Source: Gonapodya sp. JEL0774 (taxonomy: Eukaryota; Monoblepharomycota; Monoblepharidomycetes; Monoblepharidales; Gonapodyaceae). From it: a stretch of 64,000 nt of DNA. Position 1 is the first letter of the stretch; the number at the start of each line of letters is the position of its first letter. Both the position numbers and the translations under genes were made by a program. The stretch lies in the NCBI GenBank assembly GCA_027604505.1, contig JADIIX010000036.1:62001-126000 (forward strand). Direction: 5' to 3'. Under the pieces are notes generated by a model. It did no database searches and was not told where the DNA came from. It was given only the letters and a program-made list of their open reading frames with translations. Shown here piece after piece: positions 1 to 11,025 of the stretch.

Positions 1-455
1 CGCTTCTCCTCTCCATACTGGTAGTCATTGTCGCCTTCTTCGTCACTTCCCAGAATCTCTTCACCTGCGAGAACATCTGCTAATCCTGAAACTCTGGCAG
101 TGGAGCTGGCAAGTGAGAGTAGCCTCGCGTCGTCATCTTTAGCTTTTGGAACGACAGAGGGTGACGATTGTTTGGGGCGGAGCGATTTGGAGGTTGGGCT
201 AGTAGGGAGACCGACAATCTCGTTCTCGTCTTCGGTATCTGATTTGTCCCGGACTTTCCGTTTACGGCGAGGTTTCTTGCGTAACCTCGGTGATGCTGCC
301 GCCCTGAGCTCCGTGTGTGGAGGTGAAGACCCTGGAACTGTGTCACCAACTTCAGGTGTCTCGGGGTAAGAGGCCTGCGTTGAAGGTGGGACCTCCGAAG
401 ATATAGCACTTTCCAGAGGCCCGATAGGATGTGGAGAAGAGTTGGCAGGGGTCAT
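1..455 (-). CDS. Hypothetical nuclear protein, N-terminal part (cut by window edge)
   Basis: An open frame runs from an ATG at 455-453 to the window edge with no stop, so about 151 N-terminal residues are visible. An in-frame TAA at 477-479 lies just upstream of the ATG, which supports this start. The protein begins MTPANSSPHP, is Ser/Pro/Thr-rich, then has a strongly basic patch (RLRKKPRRKRKVRDK) typical of a nuclear localisation signal, and ends in an acidic stretch (GSDEEGDNDYQYGEEK). Such alternating basic and acidic low-complexity regions are common in chromatin or transcription proteins, but no domain is visible and no function is assigned. It is divergent from the gene that starts at 998. 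Confidence 0.6.
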   Translation of the reverse strand, partial: MTPANSSPHPIGPLESAISSEVPPSTQASYPETPEVGDTVPGSSPPHTELRAAASPRLRKKPRRKRKVRDKSDTEDENEIVGLPTSPTSKSLRPKQSSPSVVPKAKDDDARLLSLASSTARVSGLADVLAGEEILGSDEEGDNDYQYGEEK

Positions 456-997
456 AGAGAGAAGCAGGAGCTGCGTTTAATGATGTCCATTAAGAGCGAC
501 CATTCGGCGTTGCAGAGAGTCGTGGTATGCTTTTCCTCCACCACAGCCAAAGGGAATTCGAAACCGTACCAGATATTATGCATCATCGCAATGTCCATCG
601 GTACGCTCTCGTAATTGAAATTGCAAAACGAATTGAATTCTCTGATTATCAGCTGAAAATGCAACTTGAGTAATATTCCCCTGTCATATAGAGCGCGTCC
701 AATGTCCGTGAAGGTATTTCCTTCTTTGCAGTAGTTTGGGCTAGCATTGAAAATGGGAACGGAGTGTTGACTGGAACCTAAAGTTTGGAGTCTCGGTGTC
801 TGTCTTGAGGGTTCATTTTCGTGGCGACTGGCAAACCTGCAATCAGGAGAATCGTACCGACCAAATCCTCGAGAATGCTCAGCAACACCACAGAATGCTA
901 AATACCTTGGCCTTTCTGCATCCTAGTTTCTTGACGCGGAGGGTCACTCAGCTTATACCACTGTCGCCACACCTTAAAGCTCCGAAGTCAGAACGCC
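456..997. other. Intergenic region between divergent genes
   Basis: About 540 bases separate the two divergent start codons, so both promoters are probably here. I saw no clear TATA element, repeat or RNA gene. Confidence 0.4.
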
Positions 998-3862
998 ATG
1001 GAAGGGATGAAGGCACAATCTTCTCGGCCTCTACATGACGATCCCAAAGCGGACGGAGAAACTTTCTTTGATGCACCGCGATCGCGGGTGAGCTTGCCCC
1101 AGAAAATGTCCTCAGATCCGGTATTCGCGGTACCCCAGAGTGTATCGACCACATTAACGGCATCCAAATCAGTACAACGGCGGAGTATAGCACCAGCATT
1201 GTCTTGTAAGTTATCGGACAGAAGGAAGTGCACCACCTTTCTTTTTGCTTAATCGCTCTTCGGTCATGCAGCTTCCTTTGCCGAAACCCCCTCTTCAATG
1301 CTTGGTGAGCTCTTTCTGCACTAAAACTTAAATTTTAGATTGATCGATTATACTCGCTCTCTTTCGAAAGCAGTTCAACCTCCCCTCCCCTCCACGTCTT
1401 CTTCTTCGTCGGGTGAATCTTCCTCGCGAGCAACTGCATCCGCTAACCCCCCGAAGCTGGCTACCAAAGTCCGCCTTCAGCTTACTTCCAACATATCTGC
1501 GGAGGGGTCTTCGATTGGTGAAGGAACCGGAGACGGTAGCGAAGTGACCTTTCAAGCCATGTTCCCATCAGCGCTCCCTGCCAACCCCCATTTCGGAGAA
1601 ACAAAACGGACTTCTACCATAATGCGCCAATGGACGGCTGAATCTTCTGATAAGAGGGTTTCGCGAATGTTTTCTCTGGATCGCCCAAAGTCTTGGTTCA
1701 GCATTCGATCCAAGTCTCAAGAACCCAGGCATTCGGTAATAGTCACAAATTCCCCTGCGCCAGCTCCTTTTGAGACACCCGCTTCTGCAACGGCTCGTCC
1801 TACCTCCTCTATCACGGTATCTTTGCCTCGAAGAATTTTGCGCTCAGTCAGGAGCTCCGTGAACCTGGTGACCCCACCCCCTTCGCCTTCTCCAACTCCA
1901 TCCATTAATTCGTCCATCGGCTCGAGTGATTCTTTGGAACGAGCGATGACACGACCGAAGGGTCAGACAGAGCCGGCTACTTTCAACCCCCCCGTGGTTG
2001 CACGACAGGGGCGTCCACCCGTGACACCTGAGAGCCCCCCACCCCCACCTTCCAGCCCGCCTTCTTCAACTTCCGATCACTCTTCACTTATGCCACGGGC
2101 ATCTATAGCTGTCGCACCGAAAGCAACTCCGCCTGAAATACTTTCACGAGCCAACACATTTGACGGGGCTGTTTCGGACCTCACCAAGCAAACTCAGGTC
2201 CGTTCAGGCAGGCCTAAACGCCTGTCGGAACGCCTGTCGGATTTGAATGTGGTCGCATCTGAAGATCGTGATGGTACATCGTTGATGTATGCCTCAATAT
2301 CCAAGCTGTCACCAGCCACTGCACCTCGCAGGATGGAGATGTCTCCAGAACCTCCACTGGCCCTTCCACCGCCGAATCCTCACCCTTACCCATCGACTCC
2401 TCCTTATCCCCCTACGCGAACCGCCGTATCACCTATGTATCTGCAGCTTTCCGCCATCCGATCCCCCACCGCCCGACTCACAAGGCTGATGTCAAGCATC
2501 TCCGCTGACCCAAGTCCACGGGACGCCGCTGCTCTCTGGTCGCTCATCCAGTTCCCAGAACTCACGCTTGCGCAGCTAGCACTTGCCTTGTCAGCAGGGG
2601 CGCCTCGCGAGGCGATTCTTGACGCCGCAGGTCAAAGAATTGCTCGTGACCCCTCTGCGGCACAAAATTGCCCCCCTCAGCTCTTTAAAGCCGCAGCAGA
2701 TTATGCAAGAATCAAGTCGGGAGCTCCGGTTTCGCGGAATAATAGCCGGTCCTCGTCTCCCTTGCAATGGAGTCCGTCCGTGACAGCCCCCTTATTCACT
2801 CCACTTACACGCTCAATATCCTCCCCGTCCGGTTTAGGACCTGGCCAGACCTCTTCAAACCAGGGTATTTCTCGATCCGCTTCTAATGCATCCCAGAGTA
2901 GTAATCCTTACGCAGGACGAATCGACTCGAGCCTGTCACGGTCGCCCAGTCTCGCGCATTCGGTGGCCTCGGAGCCCGACATGGACATCACATCTTTACC
3001 CCCTCTCCAGTTTGCTGCTGCAGTATCCCGTGCCCAGGGTCGTTCCGACTCTCACCGTTGGACACCATCTTTAGCTGCGAGAGCTTGCGCAGCATATTTG
3101 TCTGTAAGACCTGAAATGGAGGAGGCGGAATCGCGGGCGGTATGGGCAAGTGTGAGATTTTCCGATATGAGAACCGACGAATTGGAAAAGTGGGTTGAGA
3201 GTGGAGCACCAATGGATATGGTTTTGGGAGTTCTGGTTGAAAGGTAAGTAATTGATCATTCGAAAGGGGAGCTGCAAATATGAGCGTCGCCTTACTTGCA
3301 CTTCTGCAACTCCTCTAGAGTCCGCGCAACCGACCACGAACGGCAAACCAGCATTACTCCCGCCAGCACGCGATCCACTCCCCGCAGCACTCCAACCCCC
3401 TCCACGAACCGTGGCTCCCTCGACCGCCCCGGCTCTGGATTCCACCCCGACGGAAACAACTTTGAATCTCCCCGTGCATCGGGCGATCGATACTCCTTTG
3501 ACCGAACTCGCCCCTCCATTGATCGCGAAGGCTACGAGCGTGCCCGGATGCTAGAGCGTCTCATTGTGAAGGAAGACCGATATGCCCTTGGTGTCCCTCG
3601 CCCCGATCTCGCTCCTGTTCACAACACAATCAATCCCGGTTTGTCCCGCTCTAACTCCGCGTCCCCCCGCAATCGGCCTAGATCCCGCGAAGAGATGCGG
3701 TCTTTAAGTTTGCGGGGTGGACAATCGTGGGGTTTGAGCTCTGTCGCGGGGGATTTGTCGAGATCGGACTCTGAGTTTGGGAGCAGAGGCAGTGGCAGTG
3801 AGGGTAGGAAATCTTCGTTTTCATTCTTTGATAGGAGAAAGGGGGCGGATGGAGTGTTCTAA
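998..3862 (+). CDS. Ser/Pro-rich protein with a duplicated ~40-residue module
   Basis: I infer four exons: 998-1205, 1272-1304, 1374-3243 and 3319-3862. All phases agree (1,1,2) and the product is 884 residues. Donors are GTAAGT, GTGAGC and GTAAGT. Most of the protein is Ser/Pro-rich low complexity, with basic patches near the N-terminus. Two ordered segments near residues 464-505 and 668-708 resemble each other: 'AALWSLIQFPELTLAQL...SAGAP' and 'RAVWASVRFSDMRTDEL...SGAP', each followed by a short helix-like stretch. This indicates an internal duplication. The C-terminus is Arg/Ser-rich and ends in KGADGVF. I recognise no named domain. The exon structure is well supported; the function is unknown. 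Confidence 0.7.
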
Positions 3863-4372
3863 GAATCACGGATTAATGGAATGGTGGTGTTGGTGGGGCC
3901 ATTGTCTCGGGGGTTGTTTGTGGTTGCTCTGAGTCTGTGGAGCAAGCATTGTGAATATCAGGATATTCTGTTGTGATGTGTCTTTGGCTTGGGAGCAGTG
4001 CGGATGGCACAACATGTTGTCCCGTTTTGGCGTCAGAATTGTTCTGTGCGTCCTTCCTCATTATCATGGAGCTATTTCCATGTGGACCATTTATCGTTTT
4101 TCTTTTATTCTTATCGTAAATTCATGCACTTCCATGATCGTCGCGAGTTGGTTAGGAGCTGCAGGAGTTGTAGAAACTGGGTCACGCATCTTGCTTATGT
4201 TTACAATACACACTTACTCTCACTGGCTGCATGCACCAGCTTTTTCCGACAGAAACTATCATGGCGGTGAGACTTGAAACGAAATTAATTTGGAATGCAC
4301 ACATAAATCTTGCAACTCCTTCTCCACAGTGCTGCGCGAGTCATCGTTCTATATAAAGCCGAACACCAACAA
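3863..4372. other. Intergenic region between converging genes
   Basis: About 510 bases lie between two convergent genes, presumably both 3' untranslated regions. The frames here are short and overlap on both strands. Nothing else was recognised. Confidence 0.4.
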
Positions 4373-5665
4373 TCACTCGCTTTTCGCAACCTCCACACCG
4401 AGACTTCCCAAGAAGCCTTGCCAGCCCACAAAGACCCATTCAAATCCATCAACGTCCAGAATTTTGCACATCCGCATCGGTGTCGTTTGAGAGCCCGGTA
4501 GCGTGGTTGGCAGCATGGTGATCTCAAATCTTGCGGCGGTGGAGTCCGAACTTCGGTTATCAAGAATCCACGAAGCCCGGGAGTGCACTGCGTCTACATC
4601 GGAGACGGCGATCGCCAGGCGGGGGATGATGTCCCCGTGGTCTGCGTTCACGGGTAGATTTGCGGATTCTAATGAGGTTGGGGAGTTCGAAAGGGGAGGA
4701 GAATCAACCTTGATGAGTTCTATGTAAGCATTCTCGTCATGTGGTTGTGTTGCGCTGCGTGAAGGGCCGAGATGGTAAGGGAAAGTTAGACGGACTGAAG
4801 TCGAAGAAGGGAAGGAATGGACCAGAGAAGAGGGGCCGAGGAGACGGGAGAGGAGATCTTTGAAAAGAGTAAAGTGATGGTAGGTGGTAAAGTGTTGGTT
4901 CAAAAGAGACTCGTAATTCCGTGAGAAGCGCAGAACCGTTCCGGCATTCATTTACGAGCACACATCCACACCTGGCACCCCACGTGATCTGCTGAGCCAC
5001 CACACAACGCTTCCAGCTCATACAACCCCGAGCAACCCTCCACCTGAGCGCACCTGCTCTTCCCACCGGATCACGGACCACGAGCTCCACTCCCGCGATC
5101 CTCGGCTCTCCCGTGGCCTTGACATCAAAAATGTATTCATCTTGAGTCTTGATCACACCCAAGCTGAGTGTAGGGTGGTGGATATGGAATTTGAAGAGTG
5201 GTGTGGTTGGGCGACGGTATGCCGTAATGGTGGGGTTAAATTTGAGTCCAAGGGAGAAGGAGGATCCTTCGGGGACGTACCCGACCATGGTGCGGGACCA
5301 GGCCGGGTCGCCTTTGAGTGGTTGACTAAAATGTCGTTGGACTGCCTCGTTATATATATGCATCATATAGCATCCCACATCAACCCACAATTGCGTGTCC
5401 CCGCCGAGAAGAAAGTTGTCATGTCTGAGTACAAAGAATCCCAGCGCCTGCTGGAAAAACGCCAATGACAGGTCTATGCCGAAGGAATCCAGACGGTCGA
5501 AGAGAGACGGTCGAAGGAACGAATCGATCTGTAATGAAATGGAGAGGAGGGGAAATACACGTACCGAGATTTGCTACGGGTAATGCGAAGTGAAGGAGAC
5601 GCGGAGGAAGAGGGAGTGGGATTGAAGTCATTGGTGGTCAGATTGAAACTGTTGGCAAGTTTCAT
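4373..5665 (-). CDS. GLOD4-like glyoxalase-fold (VOC) protein
   Basis: The translated parts match the order of metazoan GLOD4, a two-module vicinal-oxygen-chelate protein of unclear substrate. They are 'FFQQALGFFVLRHDNF', then 'DPAWSRTMVGYVPEG' (GLOD4 has W-S-K-T-M-V-G-F-G-P at this point), and near the C-terminus 'RLAIAVSDVDAVH' and 'CKILDVDGFEWVFVGWQGF'. A 63-nt intron (5326-5388, donor GTGGGT) removes a stretch absent from the family and restores the frame. The first exon is probably around 5665-5561. Its junction to the 'LSLAFFQQALGF' exon, and the intron joining the two modules near 4900-5080, could not be fixed. The family identity is seen from sequence; the catalytic role is not. Confidence 0.65.
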
Positions 5666-5789
5666 GAGTCATCAGCGTAAGAGTATGCGGATGACGAAAA
5701 CAGAACAACATTTCCAGTCCCAAATACAAAAAATAAACCATCGTAACTTTATTGCTGGTACAATAGCGGGCCAGTTATGAATTAATGAA

Positions 5790-7349
5790 TTAGCTTGCCG
5801 CCGCCCCACTCCCTTCACCTGCGCCCTCCCCGTCATTCCCGAAAACGAGACAAAACTGTAGCAAAGCATTCTTGTACTGCTCCACATTGTCCCACCCATC
5901 TGGAGGTCTTCTTTTCCCACACATCTTCTTGTGCCACTTCCAGTCCTCCGCCTGACAATCTTTGGAACAGTAGCGAAGCATGCTGCACGCAGAGCAGCGG
6001 AGGAGTTTGTTGTGGTTCAGAGCTGAGGGCTGGGGTTCGGATTGAGCTGGTGTTTCAGATTGAGATTGAGGCGGGTTGGCGGTTGATGCTGGGTCAGCTG
6101 CATCAACGGCCACCGCGGCAGAATTCTCGGGCACAGCTATTGGCGCAGGAGCAGTAAGCTTGGTTGATAAAGAAATGGACGGGGTACCAGATGGAGCACT
6201 TGCCGGCGGTGGAGCTGCTTCACAACCGTCAGCACCAACAGGCGTGAGAATCGTTGCGACCGCCAAACGTCCTTCAGGTCCATTGGCACTTTCCACTGGT
6301 TTACCATTGGTATTGACCACCGCCATCCCTCCACCACCTCCCGCCGCACTCGTACACGCAAAGTTTGCGCACAACGTCAATATCGGCTGATTCGTCTTGC
6401 CCATATCCCTTCTCTTTGCATCAGCTAAGGCTATCAGCAGCCTTCTCCTATCACGTGACGCCTCGACACGGGTGAAGAGCACGGTGGCTTCTTCTTCGGT
6501 TTCCTCGATGTCCATATCGTTCCCAGCGCCTGGGGCAGGATCTTGAGTCTTGTCAATGCGAGCCTGTACACTACGCTGGCTTCCGGTACCCTTGTTCTGC
6601 CCATGCTCTTCCTCAAGCAGCAGCATCACCAGTTTCAACAGCGGGTGTGTCCTCACCCTATGATACGCGGCCCTGTCTGGTGTATCATCCCCTAAGCTAA
6701 CCACCAATACTTCCACACATGCCTCTCTAAACGTGTTCACAGCTTTCGAACTAGGCAGCGGAATGGGCGGCACGGGATTGATGATTCCCAAGGTCGACGC
6801 CAGATCCGCACTCGTTTGACCCGCGGCGGGTTCGAGAGTCCATTCAATAGCTAATAGAGTGTCCAACAAATCATCAAGCAGGAACGAGTCTGTTAAAATT
6901 GATCTTCGCGCATCTGGTGAATCCCTCACACCGCTCAACAACCTCTCCACCGCGCCGGTGAATCCTTGCCACAAATCCTCCGTAAACGACACGGGATCGT
7001 TCCTCAGCTTCGTTACAAACGCCCGCACGGCCTCAAAATGTAGGTGAGTTACGAAACTTGCTGCGACCAAAAGGTATATCCTTTTCCTCCCCACATCCGG
7101 TGGCGGTTCAAAGATATCCATATTCACCGTGGGAGGCCCCAGGTCTGGTGAACGGCCAGAGAGGTAGGCTAGGGCGGGCGTGAACAGCGGCTGGCAAGAA
7201 GGGCATTTCGCAACGTGGGTGAAGCAAGACACGATGTTTGGGGGTTCGAGATCCCAGATGGATTGCAGGAAAACGAAGATATTGGATGGAAAATCGTGCG
7301 TTCTGATGGACGCGGCAGGCTCGGCGGGGTTTTGGATGGCACTGGTCAT
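5790..7349 (-). CDS. MYND-type zinc-finger protein with a split finger
   Basis: A single frame of 519 residues. The C-terminus carries the second half of a MYND finger: C452-x2-C455, C461-x3-C465, H473-x3-C477 ('CSACSMLRYCSKDCQAEDW', then WHKKMC). The first cysteine pair appears to be C327 and C332 ('LCANFACTS'), about 120 residues earlier. The finger is therefore interrupted by an Ala/Pro/Ser-rich insertion, whereas in ordinary MYND domains the halves are about 10 residues apart. Residues 1-320 look alpha-helical and contain an early CPSC pair. MYND fingers usually bind proline-rich partners and occur in transcription regulators and lysine methyltransferases. No SET domain is present, so it is best read as an adaptor. 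Confidence 0.8.
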   Translation of the reverse strand: MTSAIQNPAEPAASIRTHDFPSNIFVFLQSIWDLEPPNIVSCFTHVAKCPSCQPLFTPALAYLSGRSPDLGPPTVNMDIFEPPPDVGRKRIYLLVAASFVTHLHFEAVRAFVTKLRNDPVSFTEDLWQGFTGAVERLLSGVRDSPDARRSILTDSFLLDDLLDTLLAIEWTLEPAAGQTSADLASTLGIINPVPPIPLPSSKAVNTFREACVEVLVVSLGDDTPDRAAYHRVRTHPLLKLVMLLLEEEHGQNKGTGSQRSVQARIDKTQDPAPGAGNDMDIEETEEEATVLFTRVEASRDRRRLLIALADAKRRDMGKTNQPILTLCANFACTSAAGGGGGMAVVNTNGKPVESANGPEGRLAVATILTPVGADGCEAAPPPASAPSGTPSISLSTKLTAPAPIAVPENSAAVAVDAADPASTANPPQSQSETPAQSEPQPSALNHNKLLRCSACSMLRYCSKDCQAEDWKWHKKMCGKRRPPDGWDNVEQYKNALLQFCLVFGNDGEGAGEGSGAAAS

Positions 7350-8188
7350 TTTGGAACGGTGCCCCAGTGTGTCAGTTTTGAACCTGGAGCCGTATCATGA
7401 ACCTCATCGTTTTTGCTGTTACTCCGTCGTCCCAGCACCCCGGGCTATGTACAAATTTCGTTCCTGATTCCATGGGGACATCCGCTTTTTAGAGTCTTTT
7501 CGGGTTGATGTGGATGTCGGAAGCAGATTGTAACCTCGTCCGCTCCCGTGAACGAATTGGATACGTATGGGACGGTAGCTTTCAGCTCTCTTTTCACACT
7601 TGGTGATAATCTTGTCGGTGTGGCAATACCTTGATTCTGTGCCGCCGGCTGCCAACCCTTCGACAATACTTTTTTGTCCGCAAAGGGCACTGACAATTTT
7701 GATTTTGAAGTGCCTTGCTTGCTTTGTATACGCATTTAAGTGGTGTGCGTTCACTTGTAGTAGCTCGCAAGATTGTTCCTACTAAGCATGAATGTGGGCA
7801 GCGATGTTCTATTTCTTTTAAATGTAGTCTCACTCGCGAGTTGGCTAATTGTTCAAGCTGCATTGATGCCCAATCCGTCATTGCCGCTCACGACGGAAGG
7901 GTAAAGGGGATGGATCAACTAATAACTTGGGGCAATTATTCCTTTTCCGGAACTACCAATTGCGCTTGGAATGCCAAGTTTCAAAATGGATTCTACAAGA
8001 AATTTAAACCGCAAGTTCTGTATGGTCTGCGAAGCTGATTTGGAAATAAGAAAATGGGACAGCTTGGCAGGTTGGGGTTTCCCCGCTTGGTCGTCCCTTC
8101 TAATAAAACAGCAAAAAGCCCGTTTGATTGTCGAAAATTCCCTTTGTACGCCGGCGCTCACATTGAATTCAAGTCGTCTTCCCGCACC
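7350..8188. other. Intergenic region upstream of two divergent genes
   Basis: About 840 bases between the start codons of the MYND gene (minus) and the chitin-binding gene (plus). It presumably holds both promoters. Open frames here are short and overlapping, and I support none as a gene. Confidence 0.4.
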
Positions 8189-9893
8189 ATGCGCCTCTCA
8201 ACTACCGCTGTCGTGCTCGTCACGCTTGTGTCTGTCGTCACAGCCCGTCCTTCTCCGCTGGAAAAGCGTGCCGTTTCCTCCGATGGGCGGTGCGGAACGG
8301 ACCACGGATCCACGACCTGTCCCTCTGGACTTTGTTGTTCGTCCTTTGGATGGTGTGGAAGCACTTCATCGCAGCAAGTATTCATTCGTGTTTTCTACGG
8401 GTGTTTTGATCCGCTCAAATTCACAAACTCGCTCTGTTACCAGTTGCGGATCGGGATGCGCATCTGCATTTGGCACATGCTCTTCTAGCACCCCTCAGGC
8501 ACAGAGTACGAACAAAATTCCCGTTTCGACCGATTTTCGTTGTGGCACGCAGGCCGGTACCAAGTGCGCTTCGACATGGTGAGTTGCGTGTTTTCATTCA
8601 CTCCGCGGGTCCTGCACCTACTGCGTGCAGCAGCGAGAGCCAAAAAAGGAAAGAGTTCTAATCATTGAGTTCACCCTTCTTCACCCAGCTGCTCCCAATG
8701 TAAGTCAGAAGGATGCGCCAGTTGGATAATCACCCTCAAAACCCCCCATTGTCTCCAAAACACAAAACAATAACTTTAGATGGTTACTGCGGTACTGGCC
8801 CTGCCTATTGCGACTCCGGATGTCAGACCAACTATGGGATCTGTTCTATGAACAACGCACCACAGGCCGGCCAGCTGACCCTCCCACCACCACCACCACC
8901 ACCACCACCGTCGTCATCTAGCCCCGGAAATTCGCCTGATGGGCGCTGTGGGCCGGGAACTAACACCAAATGTCAGAACGGAGAGTGGTGGGTGGTTCTG
9001 ACTCTGATCTTCATCGTTGGTGTTTGAGTTAACCTCGATTCTCCAAATTTCCTGTATCCTCACTAGCTGTTCGCAATGTGAGTCTTATACACTAATTGAG
9101 GCCCATGCGCTGAAAGCTTTGACCCTCTATGTGCCTAATTCATCCTTCTCACTACAGATGGTTGGTGCGGTCCTGGGACCGTTTAGTAAGTGCATCCAGC
9201 TGAGACATGGTGCATCCTGCTTTCCCTGACGCTTCGTTGCTTTAGCTGCGGAGCTGGCTGCCAAACCGGTTTTGGAAACTGCAGCCCGGTTGTCTCAGCA
9301 CAGGGCGCTCCAGTCACGTCTCCCCCGCCCACGCCCCCTTCTCCTCCGGTTCAGGCCCAGGCCGCCCAGACAAACTTGATTCCGGGTCGCTTGACATGGT
9401 ACAACCCAAATGTTTGTTGTTTCAGCTTGTTGTTGTGTCGCCTACATGTCCGATGAAAACCGTCAATCGTCATTCATATAGGGAGGTCTCGGATTTTGCT
9501 GGACACTTGGTCCCATCCAAAACGGTGATCTCGCTGTCGCTCTTGTGCGTTCAATCCTCCTCGCCCTGTCAGTTTGAGGCCCCGCTAATCCTAATTGGAA
9601 TTTACCCTCCCCAGACATACGTTCAAATGAACGAAGGCGGCTGGTGTGGCAAGTGGATTTGCATCACGTACAAGGACAAGATGGTCAGGGCTCAGATCAA
9701 GGACGAATGTCCTGACCCTATCTGCTCATATGGTCACCTCGATACCACGCAAGCCGTGTGGAATCAACTTGGAATCAACACTGAGGTCGGGCTGGTAACT
9801 TCGGGAGTTTCGGTACGTCCGGTGTTCTGCGTTCCCTCGATCGCTACTTGTTCACATGTTTCTGTGGTGCGGATGCAGTGGTACGTTTGCTGA
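8189..9893 (+). CDS. Secreted chitin-binding protein: three CBM18 modules plus an expansin-like barrel
   Basis: Ten exons give a continuous 339-residue protein: 8189-8373, 8444-8578, 8689-8699, 8780-8987, 9067-9077, 9158-9185, 9246-9411, 9482-9544, 9615-9812 and 9879-9893. Residues 1-19 are a signal peptide, followed by a Lys-Arg Kex2-type site near residue 27. Three CBM18 (hevein-type chitin-binding) modules follow at about 32-76, 93-132 and 163-206, each with the C-C-S-x-[FY]-G-[WY]-C-G core. A Pro-run linker precedes the third. Residues ~236-339 form an expansin-like double-psi barrel ('LTWYNPN', 'GGWCGKWICITYKDK', 'IKDECP'). The protein should be secreted, bind chitin and loosen wall polymers. 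The first intron has a GC donor (GCAAGT). Exons 3 and 5 are 11 nt each and encode the CCSQY cores of modules 2 and 3. Confidence 0.9.
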
Positions 9894-10238
9894 GGTAACG
9901 CGCTATCGCCTTCGAATCCTGTTGTGTCCTTTGGCTTGAGTGGGAGCTGGTCTCTCGTAGTCAACACCTCCGGAGAGTGATGATCTAATGTGCGCGCTAT
10001 GTTATGTGTAGTAAATTCTCTAGTCTCAGCTGTCAAGTAATAGGGACCGTAACAACTTCTACTGTATACATCAATCACTATCATCTGGGTTCATGTTTGG
10101 ATGCGTACGGTTGATGGTTGGCATATGGGAGTGCCACGAGTAAATCATCGTTGCAACGCGATTACGTCAGCGTTGTCTTCTGCCACACTATCCAATCTCC
10201 AAATTGAAATCTCCATTCCCGAATCACACCTTAAATCA
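9894..10238. other. Intergenic region
   Basis: About 345 bases downstream of the chitin-binding gene. No feature recognised. Confidence 0.4.
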
Positions 10239-10648
10239 ATGAGCTCTCAGAGTAGGAACGATAAGCCTCCTGCCTCAGCAGGTCTTTCCCCTTACGTGTG
10301 TTCATGTGGGGTTGTGAGCAGATTGAGATTGAAAGTCCATTTTGATGACGTCAAGTCCCCGCATTACCTTTTTCAAACGGTCGGTGTGACTGTCGCTGCA
10401 GCCCGGCAACGCGAACCTCCACTCCATCTCAGATCAATCCTCTCTGGAGGCCTCCATCCGTACCCAAGTCGGTATGGGATCAGGCGCACCGATTTCAACG
10501 GATCTTGAAACAGAAATGTCTCGAAAGGAATACAAGAATGAAGGAGTGGGTCCTGGTGAGTCATATCGTTTAAGGTTTTGTGTTTTGGTGATGACTTCTA
10601 CTAATAGTCGGAGGGTGGCTCATTTGGCGGTCTGGCGTGACTAAGTAG
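10239..10648 (+). CDS. Possible small hypothetical gene
   Basis: Three exons with matching phases can be drawn: 10239-10295, 10402-10555 and 10608-10648. The product is about 83 residues, starting MSSQSRNDKPPASAG and ending WRSGVTK. Introns are GT-AG (GTGTGT, GTGAGT donors). The composition is Ser-rich and there is no domain. The model rests only on open frames and splice sites, so it may be wrong or part of a larger transcript. Confidence 0.3.
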
Positions 10649-11025
10649 ATGGGGAATCAAGCGAGAACAAAGTCGGACCGACAGTAGGCGAAGTTGTTGG
10701 CAAGCCAAAGGAATAGAGGTCAAATGTAGATGACGTGTTTTCAGCCATTGTTGAAATCATTACCGTCCAAATATGATGACCATTCGGCGTTTCACTGCAA
10801 ATTGCGCATTTGCATGATTTACACTCTAAATATCGGCCCTTTCGCGATATGCCTCCCAAATGCTCCATGTGCGTTTGTAACGATTGCGGTTTTCATGTCT
10901 CAGACAGCTGAGGTCCGTTCGAAATACATGAAGAGTAAAGGTAATAAAGTTTGGCAGAGGTGTTCAAACTCCGCCGCTTTTGTTGGCTGAGTGTTCAGTG
11001 ATCAACATTATCATTACATACCGCC
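10649..11025. other. Intergenic region
   Basis: About 380 bases with no gene that I can support. Confidence 0.35.

Noticed and set aside
7220-7260. A GGTTCGAGATCCC segment resembling a tRNA T-arm
   Set aside because: It lies inside the MYND gene coding sequence and no matching acceptor stem or anticodon arm is found nearby.
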